Shown here in pieces: positions 1 to 9,312 of a DNA stretch of 64,000 bases. A program made the translations under genes and the position numbers. Below the pieces are notes generated by a model. It ran no database searches. It saw only the letters and a program-made list of their open reading frames with translations, and was not told where the DNA came from. The stretch's first letter is position 1; every line of letters begins with the position of its first letter. This DNA comes from Natronobacillus azotifigens (GTDB taxonomy: Bacteria > Bacillota > Bacilli > Bacillales > Amphibacillaceae): the NCBI RefSeq assembly GCF_026805325.1, contig NZ_JAPRAT010000021.1, positions 1 to 64,000 of the forward strand, written 5' to 3'.

Positions 1-60
1 GCTTAACATACTGGTTGTTTTGTTCAGTTTTCAAAGATCAAATGTTACTGCCTTCGCTTG
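1..60 (-). promoter_or_regulatory. rRNA operon leader with boxA-like antitermination site
   Basis: On the minus strand, positions 40-24 read TGATCTTTGAAAACTGA, the boxA-like leader motif found upstream of Bacillaceae rRNA genes, followed by ACAAAACAACC. With the two promoters just upstream this marks the leader of an rRNA operon running left, so a 16S gene should begin just beyond the left edge. No rRNA sequence lies inside the window. A 16S-23S spacer is the alternative, but the two promoters argue for the operon start. Confidence 0.75.
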
Positions 61-73
61 CGACAGCTTTTAT

Positions 74-102
74 ATTATATATAAAAAAATATATAATGTC
101 AA
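74..102 (-). promoter_or_regulatory. rrn P2 promoter (SigA consensus)
   Basis: Minus strand: TTGACA at 102-97, a 17-base spacer, then TATAAT at 79-74. Both hexamers match the SigA consensus perfectly. The site lies about 35 bases upstream of the boxA-like motif, the usual arrangement for the proximal promoter of a Bacillus rRNA operon. Confidence 0.85.
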
Positions 103-159
103 CAATTTTTTTGATAAACAAATCAATTAAGATTGTTATCTTTTTTTAGCGAGCTAAAT

Positions 160-188
160 AATATAACATTTTTAGAGATTGCAGTCAA
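160..188 (-). promoter_or_regulatory. rrn P1 promoter
   Basis: Minus strand: TTGACT at 188-183, a 17-base spacer, then TATATT at 165-160. It is 86 bases upstream of P2, which gives the tandem P1-P2 layout typical of Bacillus rRNA operons. I see no gene between here and 461; the rest of the gap is AT-rich intergenic DNA. Confidence 0.7.
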
Positions 189-461
189 GACTTTATTTGT
201 CTTACTTATTTCCTTAAGCACCGCATCGTTTTAACGATCGGGACTGGATATATAATGTTATCATGAATCTCCAAGAATACAACAGGTAAATTATAGGATT
301 AAATCATAGTCTATCACAACGCATCAGACTCACATTTACTTTCCTTATTATCAGCAAGATTATTTCTTTTATGCAAATGAAGAAACACTTTTTTAAAAAA
401 ATAAAGTAACCATTCTAACATACAAAATGGCTACTTTACATTTCACTGTTAATCCTGTACC

Positions 462-872
462 TTACGACAATGTTCCGGATTGCATTTTATAATTTCTTTT
501 ACACATACCATTTGTTTTTAGTAATCCTAACTTCTCATAATAAGGTACTAAAGAATCATCACAACACAAATCTACCATATAAAGTCTATTTAATTGTTTT
601 AGGATCTGATTAACCAATTCCTCACCTATTCCTTGACCTTGATATTCCGGTAAAACTTCAAGAAAAGGAATATAAGCTGACAGCACACCATCGCTAATAG
701 CCGTAATGAAACCTAAAACTTGTGTTTGATTATCATTTAATGCAACAACAACATTGCTACTTTTTTTCAACAACTCTAAATGAGTTTTCGTACTTGGTGG
801 ATCAGGCCACCCGACAAAAAAACCGTTTAGCATATCAGATGAAATTCCTTTAAGATTATCTTGATAGATCAT
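462..872 (-). CDS. GNAT family N-acetyltransferase
   Basis: This 136-residue protein fits a single GNAT fold, predicted to transfer an acetyl group from acetyl-CoA to an amine. The acetyl-CoA pyrophosphate-binding loop is QGQGIG at residues 78-83, preceded by the usual strand LEVLP. The C-terminal YYEKLGL matches the conserved end of the domain. A GAGGAG ribosome binding site precedes the ATG. The substrate cannot be told from sequence. It stands alone on the minus strand, just upstream of the rRNA promoters, and is a typical cytosolic member of the family in length and motifs. Confidence 0.85.
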   Translation of the reverse strand: MIYQDNLKGISSDMLNGFFVGWPDPPSTKTHLELLKKSSNVVVALNDNQTQVLGFITAISDGVLSAYIPFLEVLPEYQGQGIGEELVNQILKQLNRLYMVDLCCDDSLVPYYEKLGLLKTNGMCKRNYKMQSGTLS

Positions 873-947
873 TTAGTCAACTCCTCATCAAGTGACATCA
901 GTGGATATTATTGCGTTTGTCGGTGTGGATTGAAGTCCTAAAGATGA

Positions 948-1625
948 CTATTCAATCCACTTAATCACTTGGTCATGTTCTTTTCTTGTTTTTGGCTGTG
1001 GTTCTGTTTCTCTGTATCCGAATGCCACCATTACAGAAATATCTAAATGACCATCTTCGAGTAATCCTTCCTCTTCTAGAATCTTGTTTATAGATTCGTA
1101 ATGGAATCCTTCAATAGGGCAAGAATCTATCCCGATTTGCGCAGCAGCTGTCATCATGTTCCCTAAGGCAATATACGTCTGTTTGCTAGCCCAATCAAAC
1201 ATCGTTCTTTCATTCTCAAGTAAGTGCAGATCGTTTTCTTGAAAATTTTTAAATTTATCATTTACAACTTTTTCAATCACTTCATCAGGAAATTTTTTCA
1301 CCTGTTTTAAATGATCTTTTATATATGCGGAATCGTATTTTGTATCTTTTATTGTTCGCGCCAAAATCAACACAAAATGACTTGCGGTTGGAAGTTGTCC
1401 TTGCGCTCCCCATGTTACAGTTTTTAATTTTTCTCTTAATTGCTCGTTTTGTACAACAACAAACTTCCATGGTTCTAAACCAATAGAGCTCGGAGATAGC
1501 CTTCCAACTTCTAAAATAAAATCAAAATCTTCCTCTGATATTTTCTTTGTAGCATCAAATTTTTTTGTCGCATGTCTAGATTTGTATGCCTCGATGATTT
1601 CTTGTTTTTTTTGTTGTTTATTCAT
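948..1625 (-). CDS. NAD(P)H-dependent nitroreductase (YfkO-like)
   Basis: A 225-residue flavoprotein of the nitroreductase family, which uses FMN and NAD(P)H to reduce nitro groups or quinones in the cytosol. The N-terminal FMN phosphate-binding segment SRHATKKFD lies at residues 16-24. The [10 protein letters not shown] motif at about 44-53 and the C-terminal VAFGYR are standard for the family. Length and motifs resemble Bacillus YfkO. The stop overlaps nothing, and a maa-like gene lies upstream on the same strand. The physiological substrate is unknown. Confidence 0.85.
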   Translation of the reverse strand: MNKQQKKQEIIEAYKSRHATKKFDATKKISEEDFDFILEVGRLSPSSIGLEPWKFVVVQNEQLREKLKTVTWGAQGQLPTASHFVLILARTIKDTKYDSAYIKDHLKQVKKFPDEVIEKVVNDKFKNFQENDLHLLENERTMFDWASKQTYIALGNMMTAAAQIGIDSCPIEGFHYESINKILEEEGLLEDGHLDISVMVAFGYRETEPQPKTRKEHDQVIKWIE

Positions 1626-1714
1626 ATTATGTAACCTCCATTATTGTTTGTTTATTGTTGCTTTTCCCTCATAATAAAACGACTCCATAAAAATAACGTT
1701 CTTAATTCTTTATG

Positions 1715-2272
1715 CTAGCTTAACTGTTTTATTACTTTTGCCGGATTACCTCCGACCACCACATTATCTGGCACGTCTTTAACAACGACTGAACCAGATG
1801 CAATGACTACATTATTCCCAACAGTTACTCCAGGGTTAATGATGGAACTTCCACCAATCCACACATTGTCTCCAACCGTGATAGGTTTCGCGAATTCTTT
1901 ACCTGAGTTACGTTCGGTTGGATCAAGTGGATGTGTTGCGGTATAAATTTGCACACCAGGTGCAAGCATGCAATTATCCCCAAATCGAACTTCACACACA
2001 TCCAAAATCGTACAATCAAAGTTTGCATAGAAATTTTCTCCTACATAAGTGTTAGATCCGTAGTCAAATCTAATATTCGGTTCCATAAACACGTTATCTC
2101 CGGTTGAAGCGAGCAGATCCTTTAATAAGCTCGTTCGTTTTTCCCGTTCTGTTTCAATCGTTTGATTATAGTTTCTAACTTTTCTTCTTGCTTCTTGACG
2201 TTCTTTTGATAATTCCTGGTCTGACGGATCATACATTTCACCAGCGAGCATTTTTTCTTTTTCCGTTCTCAT
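1715..2272 (-). CDS. maa: Maltose O-acetyltransferase
   Basis: This 185-residue protein transfers acetyl groups from acetyl-CoA to sugars such as maltose or glucose. The N-terminal helical segment with [15 protein letters not shown] is the Mac domain of maltose/galactoside acetyltransferases. From about residue 60 come left-handed beta-helix hexapeptide repeats, including [16 protein letters not shown]. The catalytic histidine is H114 in TATHPLDP. The length is normal for the family. Galactoside or nodulation-type acetyltransferase specificity cannot be excluded. Confidence 0.88.
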   Translation of the reverse strand: MRTEKEKMLAGEMYDPSDQELSKERQEARRKVRNYNQTIETEREKRTSLLKDLLASTGDNVFMEPNIRFDYGSNTYVGENFYANFDCTILDVCEVRFGDNCMLAPGVQIYTATHPLDPTERNSGKEFAKPITVGDNVWIGGSSIINPGVTVGNNVVIASGSVVVKDVPDNVVVGGNPAKVIKQLS

Positions 2273-2376
2273 TTATGCACCTTCCTTCTATATTATATTT
2301 ATTTAATTATAACAACTTTTTCAGTACCCTGTTTGGAAGATGATTTATTTTTGGCACCCTATTCAAATATAAAAAT

Positions 2377-3336
2377 TTAGCTCTTCACTTCAATCGCACC
2401 ACCAGTGATTCGCGTAAAGCCTCTTAACTTACTTACATCCTCCACAAGTTTTAGTGCCGCTTTGTCTTTTGCTTTTGCCTCAATCATAATATCTGCTGAT
2501 GCTCCATAATTTTTTAATGCCTTGATAAAAGGGATGGCAAACTCCAAATCAACATAATCCGCATGTGCTCGGATTAATTGATCAGATTTGGGTGAAGATA
2601 AATGAAATTTGGGGGCTTTTCCTGTCCTTTCCCACGTCGAAAAAATACGAGGAATTAGCGTTTCAAAGGAACCATCCCCTGGATTTGCCCAATGGTGATG
2701 ATAATCGAAAACAAATGGAACGCCTTGTTTCTCACAAACCTGTAATGTTTCTTCGGCCGTATACGTTTTATCATCATTCTCAAGAGTGGTTTGCATCCGA
2801 ATATCTGTTGGTAACTTCTCAAAATTTTTATGAAACCGTCCAATAGTCTCCGCTTTGTTTCCATACGCGCCACCAACATGGATATTAATATTTGTGTTCT
2901 TATGTAAGCCCATTGCTTCTAACATTTCATAGTGATAGGTCATGTCTATTATTGCATTGGTCGTTACATGGTCTTGCGGGCTTGTAAACAAGGTAAATTG
3001 GTTGGGATGAAAACTTACTCGCAAGTTATTTTTCTGTACCAATGCTCCAATCTCATGATAAAGATCAGCGAAAGGTGTTAAGTAATCCCATTCCACCTCC
3101 GGATGTGTAGCAAGTGGCACGAGGGATGAGGACATCCGATACATGTCGATTCCATGAGCAATATTATAATGAAGCATTCGAAGCGTATTTTTTAGATTTT
3201 GCTCTGTTTTTTCGTAGAGTTTTTCTTCCCTGCCGCGCTTGTCTAGTTTCTTCCAACTAGCGAAAGTTAGTGTACGCGAAGGAGAAGCTTCCCATAAAGA
3301 AAGCGCAGTCGAAACATATCCAAACCTAAGTATCAT
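2377..3336 (-). CDS. uvsE: UV DNA damage endonuclease UvsE
   Basis: The 319-residue product matches the UvsE/UVDE family, a TIM-barrel endonuclease that nicks 5' of UV photoproducts and starts alternative excision repair. Seen motifs are MILRFGYVS at the N-terminus, SFHPNQFTLF, NIHVGGAYGNK and LENDD, which carry metal-ligand His, Asn and Glu residues. The reading frame extends 11 codons further upstream, but those codons lie in a REP-like repeat. A GGAGGAGGT ribosome binding site directly precedes the ATG at 3336, so I choose that start. It is probably monocistronic. Confidence 0.9.
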   Translation of the reverse strand: MILRFGYVSTALSLWEASPSRTLTFASWKKLDKRGREEKLYEKTEQNLKNTLRMLHYNIAHGIDMYRMSSSLVPLATHPEVEWDYLTPFADLYHEIGALVQKNNLRVSFHPNQFTLFTSPQDHVTTNAIIDMTYHYEMLEAMGLHKNTNINIHVGGAYGNKAETIGRFHKNFEKLPTDIRMQTTLENDDKTYTAEETLQVCEKQGVPFVFDYHHHWANPGDGSFETLIPRIFSTWERTGKAPKFHLSSPKSDQLIRAHADYVDLEFAIPFIKALKNYGASADIMIEAKAKDKAALKLVEDVSKLRGFTRITGGAIEVKS

Positions 3337-3354
3337 TGCACGTACCTCCTCCGG

Positions 3355-3384
3355 GGTGCCTGGCACCACCCGTTTTTTGTCGAA
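3355..3384 (+). repeat. REP-like palindrome, copy 1
   Basis: Reads GGTGCCTGGCACCACCCG, then TTTTTTGTCGAA. The core GGTGCC...GGCACC is palindromic. Same family as the copies near 5454, 10749, 12884, 17769 and 30088. It sits immediately upstream of the uvsE ribosome binding site. Confidence 0.8.
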
Positions 3385-3749
3385 ATATGTCTTTCAAATG
3401 ATAAGCATTTTATGTAGTATTAGCTTGTCTAACTAATTTAGATGCATACCAATTGAAGAGAGACAAAGTAAACTTCTCAAGCTAACTTTAATATAAGCAC
3501 ATACAATTGGAAAGAAATATGCCTAACTAACAAGACCGATTTTTTTAGCTAGCGATATCTCTTATAGTCACAATCCTTAATCCAAAAAAGCAGTCATTCT
3601 CTTTAAAAGAACAGTTCCCCCCTTTTTATATGACAAAGGAACCGTAAATAAGAACAAAAATTCGCTGTTAAAAGCAATAATCCAGAGCACCAAGACTGTT
3701 CCGTAAAATACTCCACCATTCAACCTTTTGCTGTTTCCTAAGTAATCAA

Positions 3750-3805
3750 AAAATACCTGGTATTCAAAGAAGAAATTAATTCTTTAATCTACCAGGTGTT
3801 TTTTG
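3750..3805. terminator. Rho-independent terminator, probably bidirectional
   Basis: ACCTGGTA at 3755-3762 pairs with TACCAGGT at 3790-3797, with a further weak inner stem. T-runs flank it on both strands. It lies just downstream of the beta-glucosidase gene, whose stop codon is at 3817. Confidence 0.75.
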
Positions 3806-3816
3806 TGAATATTTAC

Positions 3817-5271
<1,455 letters not shown>

Positions 5272-5323
5272 TTATTTTAACTAACGATAGTGTTGCACAT
5301 AATATATAAACTTATCGGAATAA

Positions 5324-5411
5324 AAAAACCTAAATTGCTCAAGAAATCAGAAGAAACGACTCCCAATCCCTTAAAGCAACTTAGGTTTTGCCTGCAAATC
5401 AGTAACAATCC
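5324..5411 (-). promoter_or_regulatory. LicT/BglG-type RAT antiterminator overlapping a terminator
   Basis: On the minus strand, 5411-5384 reads GGATTGTTACTG, ATTT, GCAGGCAAAACC, a near-exact ribonucleic antiterminator of the LicT/SacY/BglG type. It overlaps the left arm of a terminator: AAAACCTAAGTTGCT pairs with AGCAATTTAGGTTTTTT, ending at about 5324. Known mechanism: the dephosphorylated antiterminator protein binds the RAT and keeps the terminator from forming. This predicts beta-glucoside induction of the downstream glucosidase. The antiterminator gene must lie elsewhere. Confidence 0.85.
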
Positions 5412-5425
5412 ATAAGTCCATATAT

Positions 5426-5453
5426 ATTTGCTACCTATAATAGCACAAGTTGG
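5426..5453 (-). promoter_or_regulatory. Putative SigA promoter of the beta-glucosidase gene
   Basis: Minus strand: TTGTGC, about 16 bases, then TATATA, lying just upstream of the RAT. The sequence is plausible but not a perfect match. The REP-like copy at 5454-5484 is directly upstream of the -35. Confidence 0.4.
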
Positions 5454-5484
5454 AGGTGCCTGTCACCTCCCGAGTTTTGTCGAA
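5454..5484 (+). repeat. REP-like palindrome, copy 2
   Basis: GGTGCCTGTCACCTCCCG followed by AGTTTTGTCGAA. Same orientation as the copies at 3355 and 10749. Confidence 0.8.
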
Positions 5485-5543
5485 TGGATTTCTTGTTATA
5501 GAACAAAATCAACATGATCCCAAATATATTCGAATACATTAAG

Positions 5544-5719
5544 ATAAAGTGAAACTTCAATCAGTGCGGGTTTTTAGGCATCCCTCCACTGATTGTTAGC
5601 CCTAAATATAACCTAAAGGCCCTTGAACCATTCGAGGAGCTAGCGTCCGTTACCCTGACGTAAACAGCTTAATATCTTCGTTGAAGTGGGAGTCTTACGG
5701 ACAGTTGTTCCAGGATAAA
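5544..5719 (+). repeat. Multi-hairpin repeat, copy R1
   Basis: Starts ATAAAGTGAAACTTCAATC and ends in GGATAAA. Contains the hairpin with AATCAGTG and CACTGATT arms, the CCTTGAA/TTCGAGG hairpin and the right-hand long stem ending TTACGGAC. It lies between the glucosidase control region and the glycine riboswitch. Confidence 0.85.
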
Positions 5720-5807
5720 TTCTTCAAATGTTTTGTTAGAAATTTTACCGATTCTATCGCCTTCATAAAGAAAGTGTAGTAAAATGTTTAATAAGTATAT
5801 AAAGTGC

Positions 5808-5982
5808 GGATGAATATTATGGGAGAGTGTATTTCTATACCACCGAAGGAGCAAGTTCATAAAAAACCATATGAACCAATCTCTCAGGTAACCGAACCAT
5901 AATAGGACGAAACTCTGGAGAGTGCATGAAAATGCCACCAAAGGGGATGCTTTTTTCTAAAAAAGCGAAACTCTCAGGTAAA
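5808..5982 (+). promoter_or_regulatory. Tandem glycine riboswitch (gcvT motif)
   Basis: Two glycine aptamers lie in series. The first runs from GGGAGAGTG near 5821 through ACCACCGAAGGAGCAAG to ATCTCTCAGGTAACCGAACC near 5898. The second runs from ACTCTGGAGAGTGC through GCCACCAAAGGGGATGC to ACTCTCAGGTAAAAAGGACAG. Two-aptamer glycine riboswitches are known to bind glycine and turn on gcv operons in Bacillus. Here the gcv operon follows downstream, with a repeat inserted between. Confidence 0.95.
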
Positions 5983-6030
5983 AAGGACAGAGAAGGGTAG
6001 CAAGTCCATGCCCTTTTCTGTCCTTTTTTG
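5983..6030 (+). terminator. Riboswitch expression-platform terminator
   Basis: AAAAGGACAGAGAAGGG pairs with CCCTTTTCTGTCCTTTTTT around 5981-6029, giving a strong stem with a T-run directly after the second aptamer. The left arm shares bases with the aptamer end (AAAAGGACAG), as expected for glycine-controlled termination. Confidence 0.85.
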
Positions 6031-6071
6031 TGTCCAAATTTTCAATAGACATGCAAAATACAGTGATCGGC

Positions 6072-6232
6072 ATAAAGTGAAACTTCAATCAGTGGGGGTT
6101 TTTTTAGTTAGTCCCCCACTGATTGTTAGTTGAACCATTCGGGGTGCTAGCGTCCATTACTGCCACTTAAACAACTTGATATTCTCGTTGTTTTGAAGTG
6201 GGAGTCTTACGGACGGTTGCTCCGGCATGAAA
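6072..6232 (+). repeat. Multi-hairpin repeat, copy R2
   Basis: Starts ATAAAGTGAAACTTC and ends GGCATGAAA. The module between the first hairpin and GAACC is shortened. It sits between the riboswitch terminator and the gcvT ribosome binding site, so it is part of the gcvT leader RNA. Confidence 0.88.
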
Positions 6233-6262
6233 CAAAAAATCAATTTGGAGGTGGAATCACAC

Positions 6263-7366
6263 ATGCAGGACAAAACCCCATTAAAAGAAACAGCCGTTTT
6301 CCCGCTCTATCATGAATACGAGGCAAAAGTCATCGATTTTGGCGGATGGGCATTACCAGTTCACTTTACCAGTATCCTTAGTGAACACCATGCAGTGAGG
6401 AATGTAGCAGGCTTGTTTGACGTATCACATATGGGAGAAATCCTTATTGAAGGTAAGGATGCTGAATTTTTTCTCAATTACATTCTAACCAATGACGTAT
6501 CAAAAATTGAAGTGAACCAAGCACAATATACAGCTATGTGCTTTGAAGATGGTGGAACAGTCGACGATCTGCTCGTTTATAAGTTAGAGGATCAGAAATT
6601 CATGCTTGTGGTGAATGCAGCGAACACAGAAAAAGATTTGGATTGGATCACGAAACACACAAAAGGTGCGGTAACCGTTACTGATATCTCTCAAAAAACA
6701 GCACAACTAGCAATCCAAGGTCCAAGATCACTGCAGATTTTACAAAAACTTACCGATACCGATTTAGCCAAAATACCTTCTTTCCACTTTGTCCAAGGTG
6801 CGGAAGTTGCTAACGTCCCAGACGTCCTTGTTTCACGTACTGGTTATACCGGTGAAGATGGTTTTGAATTATACCTTGCCAATACCCGAGTGAAAGAACT
6901 TTGGCAAAAAATCTTAGCTGCAGAGAAAGAGATACAGCCTTGTGGACTTGGTGCACGTGACACCCTTCGCTTTGAAGCAAGATTAGCTTTATATGGCCAA
7001 GAACTAACTGCTAACATCACACCGATCGAAGCCGGAATTGGTTTTACGGTTAAACCAGAAAAAGCACAGCATTTTATTGGAGAAACAGTACTAGCCAAGC
7101 AAAAAGAAAACGGGCCCAAAAGAAAGCTCGTTGGTTTAGAAATACTTGGTAAAGGGATACCACGACACGAGCATCAAGTTTTTTCTTCAACAGAAGAAGA
7201 GATCGGCTTCATTACATCTGGTTCCCATTCACCAACGTTAAAAAAATTACTAGGCCTTGCCTTGATTGATTGCCAATACGCAAATGAAGGTACTCAACTA
7301 AAAGTAAAAATTCGTAACAAAATGATTGATGCAGTTGTAATAAAAACACCCTTTTTGAAACGTTAA
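6263..7366 (+). CDS. gcvT: Glycine cleavage system T protein (aminomethyltransferase)
   Basis: The 367-residue T protein moves the methylene group from the H-protein lipoyl arm to tetrahydrofolate and releases ammonia. Seen are the N-terminal HxxxFGGWxLPVHF-type segment, FDVSHMGEI, the folate-domain DDLLVYK and the C-terminal GFITSGSHSPTLKK. The frame opens 12 codons earlier, but GGAGGTGG at 6246-6253 fits the ATG at 6263, and the earlier codons overlap repeat R2. It is the first gene of a riboswitch-controlled gcvT-gcvH-gcvPA-gcvPB operon. Repeat R3 begins at its stop codon. Confidence 0.95.
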   Translation: MQDKTPLKETAVFPLYHEYEAKVIDFGGWALPVHFTSILSEHHAVRNVAGLFDVSHMGEILIEGKDAEFFLNYILTNDVSKIEVNQAQYTAMCFEDGGTVDDLLVYKLEDQKFMLVVNAANTEKDLDWITKHTKGAVTVTDISQKTAQLAIQGPRSLQILQKLTDTDLAKIPSFHFVQGAEVANVPDVLVSRTGYTGEDGFELYLANTRVKELWQKILAAEKEIQPCGLGARDTLRFEARLALYGQELTANITPIEAGIGFTVKPEKAQHFIGETVLAKQKENGPKRKLVGLEILGKGIPRHEHQVFSSTEEEIGFITSGSHSPTLKKLLGLALIDCQYANEGTQLKVKIRNKMIDAVVIKTPFLKR

Positions 7367-7535
7367 TAAAGTGAAACTTCAATCAGTGGGTGTTTACACT
7401 GATTGTTAGCCCTAAAGGATGACCTAAAGGCCCCTGAACCATTCGGGGTGCTAGTGTCTCTTACTCTCACTTAAACAACTTGATATTCTCCTTGTTTTGA
7501 AGTGGGAATCTTACGGACAGTTGCTCCAGGATAAA
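7366..7535 (+). repeat. Multi-hairpin repeat, copy R3
   Basis: Starts ATAAAGTGAAAC at the last base of the gcvT stop and ends GGATAAA. It splits the gcv operon between gcvT and gcvH. Confidence 0.88.
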
Positions 7536-7574
7536 TTTTCAATAATTTAGTTTAGGAACGAAAGGGAGAGAAAC

Positions 7575-7964
7575 ATGACAAATCAAAATTTTCGCTTCAC
7601 CAAAAAACACGAGTGGGTTTTGCCATTAAATGAAAACCGAGCACGTATTGGCATTACTGACCATGCCCAACAAGAACTTGGAGATATTGTTTTCTTTGAA
7701 AACGGAGAAATTGGAGACCAACTTGCAGCAGAAGATTCGATTGGAGTTATCGAATCGGTAAAGGCCGCTTCTGAAGTCTATTCACCTCTCACAGGAAAAA
7801 TAGTAAAAGTTAATGAGAACTTAGAAGACGAACCAGAATTGATTAACAATGATCCTCTTGAATCAGGTTGGTTACTAGAAATAGAATATAGTCATCCAGA
7901 AGAATTAGAAAATCTATTAAGTGAAGCAGACTATCAATCTTTTATTAACGAAGGAGAGGAATAG
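7575..7964 (+). CDS. gcvH: Glycine cleavage system H protein
   Basis: The 129-residue H protein is the lipoyl carrier that shuttles aminomethyl between P and T proteins. The lipoylated lysine is in GVIESVKAASEVYSPLTG, and the family start FTKKHEWV is present. AAAGGGAGAG at 7560-7569 is the ribosome binding site. Bacillus subtilis keeps gcvH apart from gcvT-PA-PB, whereas here it is inside the operon between gcvT and gcvPA. It ends one base before the gcvPA start, implying tight translational coupling. Confidence 0.95.
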   Translation: MTNQNFRFTKKHEWVLPLNENRARIGITDHAQQELGDIVFFENGEIGDQLAAEDSIGVIESVKAASEVYSPLTGKIVKVNENLEDEPELINNDPLESGWLLEIEYSHPEELENLLSEADYQSFINEGEE

Positions 7965-7965
7965 A

Positions 7966-9312
7966 ATGAATTCTACTTTTCGATACCTTACCGATACCAA
8001 ACAAGATCAACAGGATATGCTTCGTTACTTAAAGAAAGATTCGATCGAAGAGTTATTTGACGATCTTCCTGACGAGATTCGATTAAACGAAGCCCTAGCT
8101 ATTCCAGAAGCTATCTCTGAACCTATCCTTATGAAAAAAATGCAGCGCCTTTCTGGGCAAAACACCAATGCAAATAACTATCCATTTTTCTTAGGAGCTG
8201 GAACATACGATCACTTCATCCCAAGTGTCGTAAATCATATCATTTCACGCTCAGAATTTTATACTGCCTATACACCGTATCAACCAGAAATCAGCCAAGG
8301 AGAGTTGCAAGCGATCTTTGAATTTCAAACGATGGTTTGTGAACTGACAGGCATGGATGTTGCCAATTCCTCCATGTATGATGGATTTACTTCCGTAGCA
8401 GAAGCAGCAGCTCTTGCCGTTTCCTCAACGAAGCGGTCTAAAGTACTCATCTCTAAAGCTGTTCACCCAGAATCGCGATCCATACTACAAACGAGTGCTG
8501 CAGGGCCTGGTTATAAGGTAGAGGAAATTGCGCTCGATCAGGACATAACCGATCTTAAAGAACTGGAAGAAAAAATAGATCCTAATACTGCAGCGATTAT
8601 TGTTCAATACCCGAACTTTTTTGGTTCGGTAGAAGATTTACAAGAAATTAATAAAATAGCGAAAGAACACGGTGCATTACTAATTGTTAGCGCGAACCCT
8701 TTAGCGTTAGCACTCTTACAATCCCCAGGTAAACTCGGAGCTGACATTGTCGTTGGTGATATGCAACCATTAGGCATTCCGATGTCCTTTGGCGGCCCAC
8801 ATTGTGGTTATTTTGCTGTGAAGAAAAAATTCATGCGCAAGATTCCCGGTCGTGTCGTCGGCCAAACGGAAGATACAAAGGGAAAACGAGGTTTCACTCT
8901 CGTGTTACAAGCACGTGAACAGCACATTCGGAGAGAAAAAGCCTCTTCTAATATTTGTTCGAACCAAGCATTAAATGCACTTGCTTCAGCAGTTTGCATG
9001 GCTGCACTTGGAAAACACGGCATTCGTAAAATGGCCCAATTAAATATAGAAAAAGCAGATTATATGGCGAAACAACTTGTAGAAAATGGCATAAAAGTAA
9101 TCAACCAAGCTCCATTTTTTAATGAGTTTGCCGTTGAATTACCTATATCCGCACAGGAAGTCAATCAGAAATTGCTGGAAGCTGGATTTATCGGTGGGTT
9201 TGATTTGAGGAAAGAGGATGATCGAACCAATCAGATGCTGATTGCAGTAACCGAACAACGTACGAAAGAAGAAATCGATCAATTCGTTCACATCTTGGGG
9301 GGATTACAATGA
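7966..9312 (+). CDS. gcvPA: Glycine dehydrogenase (decarboxylating) subunit 1
   Basis: The N-terminal half of the split PLP-dependent P protein, 448 residues. It decarboxylates glycine together with GcvPB. Typical segments are [29 protein letters not shown] and GGPHCGYFA. The start at 7966 has AAGGAGAGG at 7951-7959; the longer frame from 7921 would overlap gcvH and is rejected. It overlaps gcvPB by four bases (ATGA). Confidence 0.95.
   Translation: MNSTFRYLTDTKQDQQDMLRYLKKDSIEELFDDLPDEIRLNEALAIPEAISEPILMKKMQRLSGQNTNANNYPFFLGAGTYDHFIPSVVNHIISRSEFYTAYTPYQPEISQGELQAIFEFQTMVCELTGMDVANSSMYDGFTSVAEAAALAVSSTKRSKVLISKAVHPESRSILQTSAAGPGYKVEEIALDQDITDLKELEEKIDPNTAAIIVQYPNFFGSVEDLQEINKIAKEHGALLIVSANPLALALLQSPGKLGADIVVGDMQPLGIPMSFGGPHCGYFAVKKKFMRKIPGRVVGQTEDTKGKRGFTLVLQAREQHIRREKASSNICSNQALNALASAVCMAALGKHGIRKMAQLNIEKADYMAKQLVENGIKVINQAPFFNEFAVELPISAQEVNQKLLEAGFIGGFDLRKEDDRTNQMLIAVTEQRTKEEIDQFVHILGGLQ

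Larger units (their letters stand above)
3337..3816. other. 480-base intergenic region
   Basis: Holds a REP-like repeat next to the uvsE start and the terminator of the beta-glucosidase gene at its right end. Otherwise it is AT-rich with no convincing open frame on either strand. Confidence 0.6.

Noticed and set aside
5669..5941. 90-residue minus-strand frame
   Set aside because: It lies across the glycine riboswitch and repeat R1. The conserved RNA explains the sequence, and there is no ribosome binding site.
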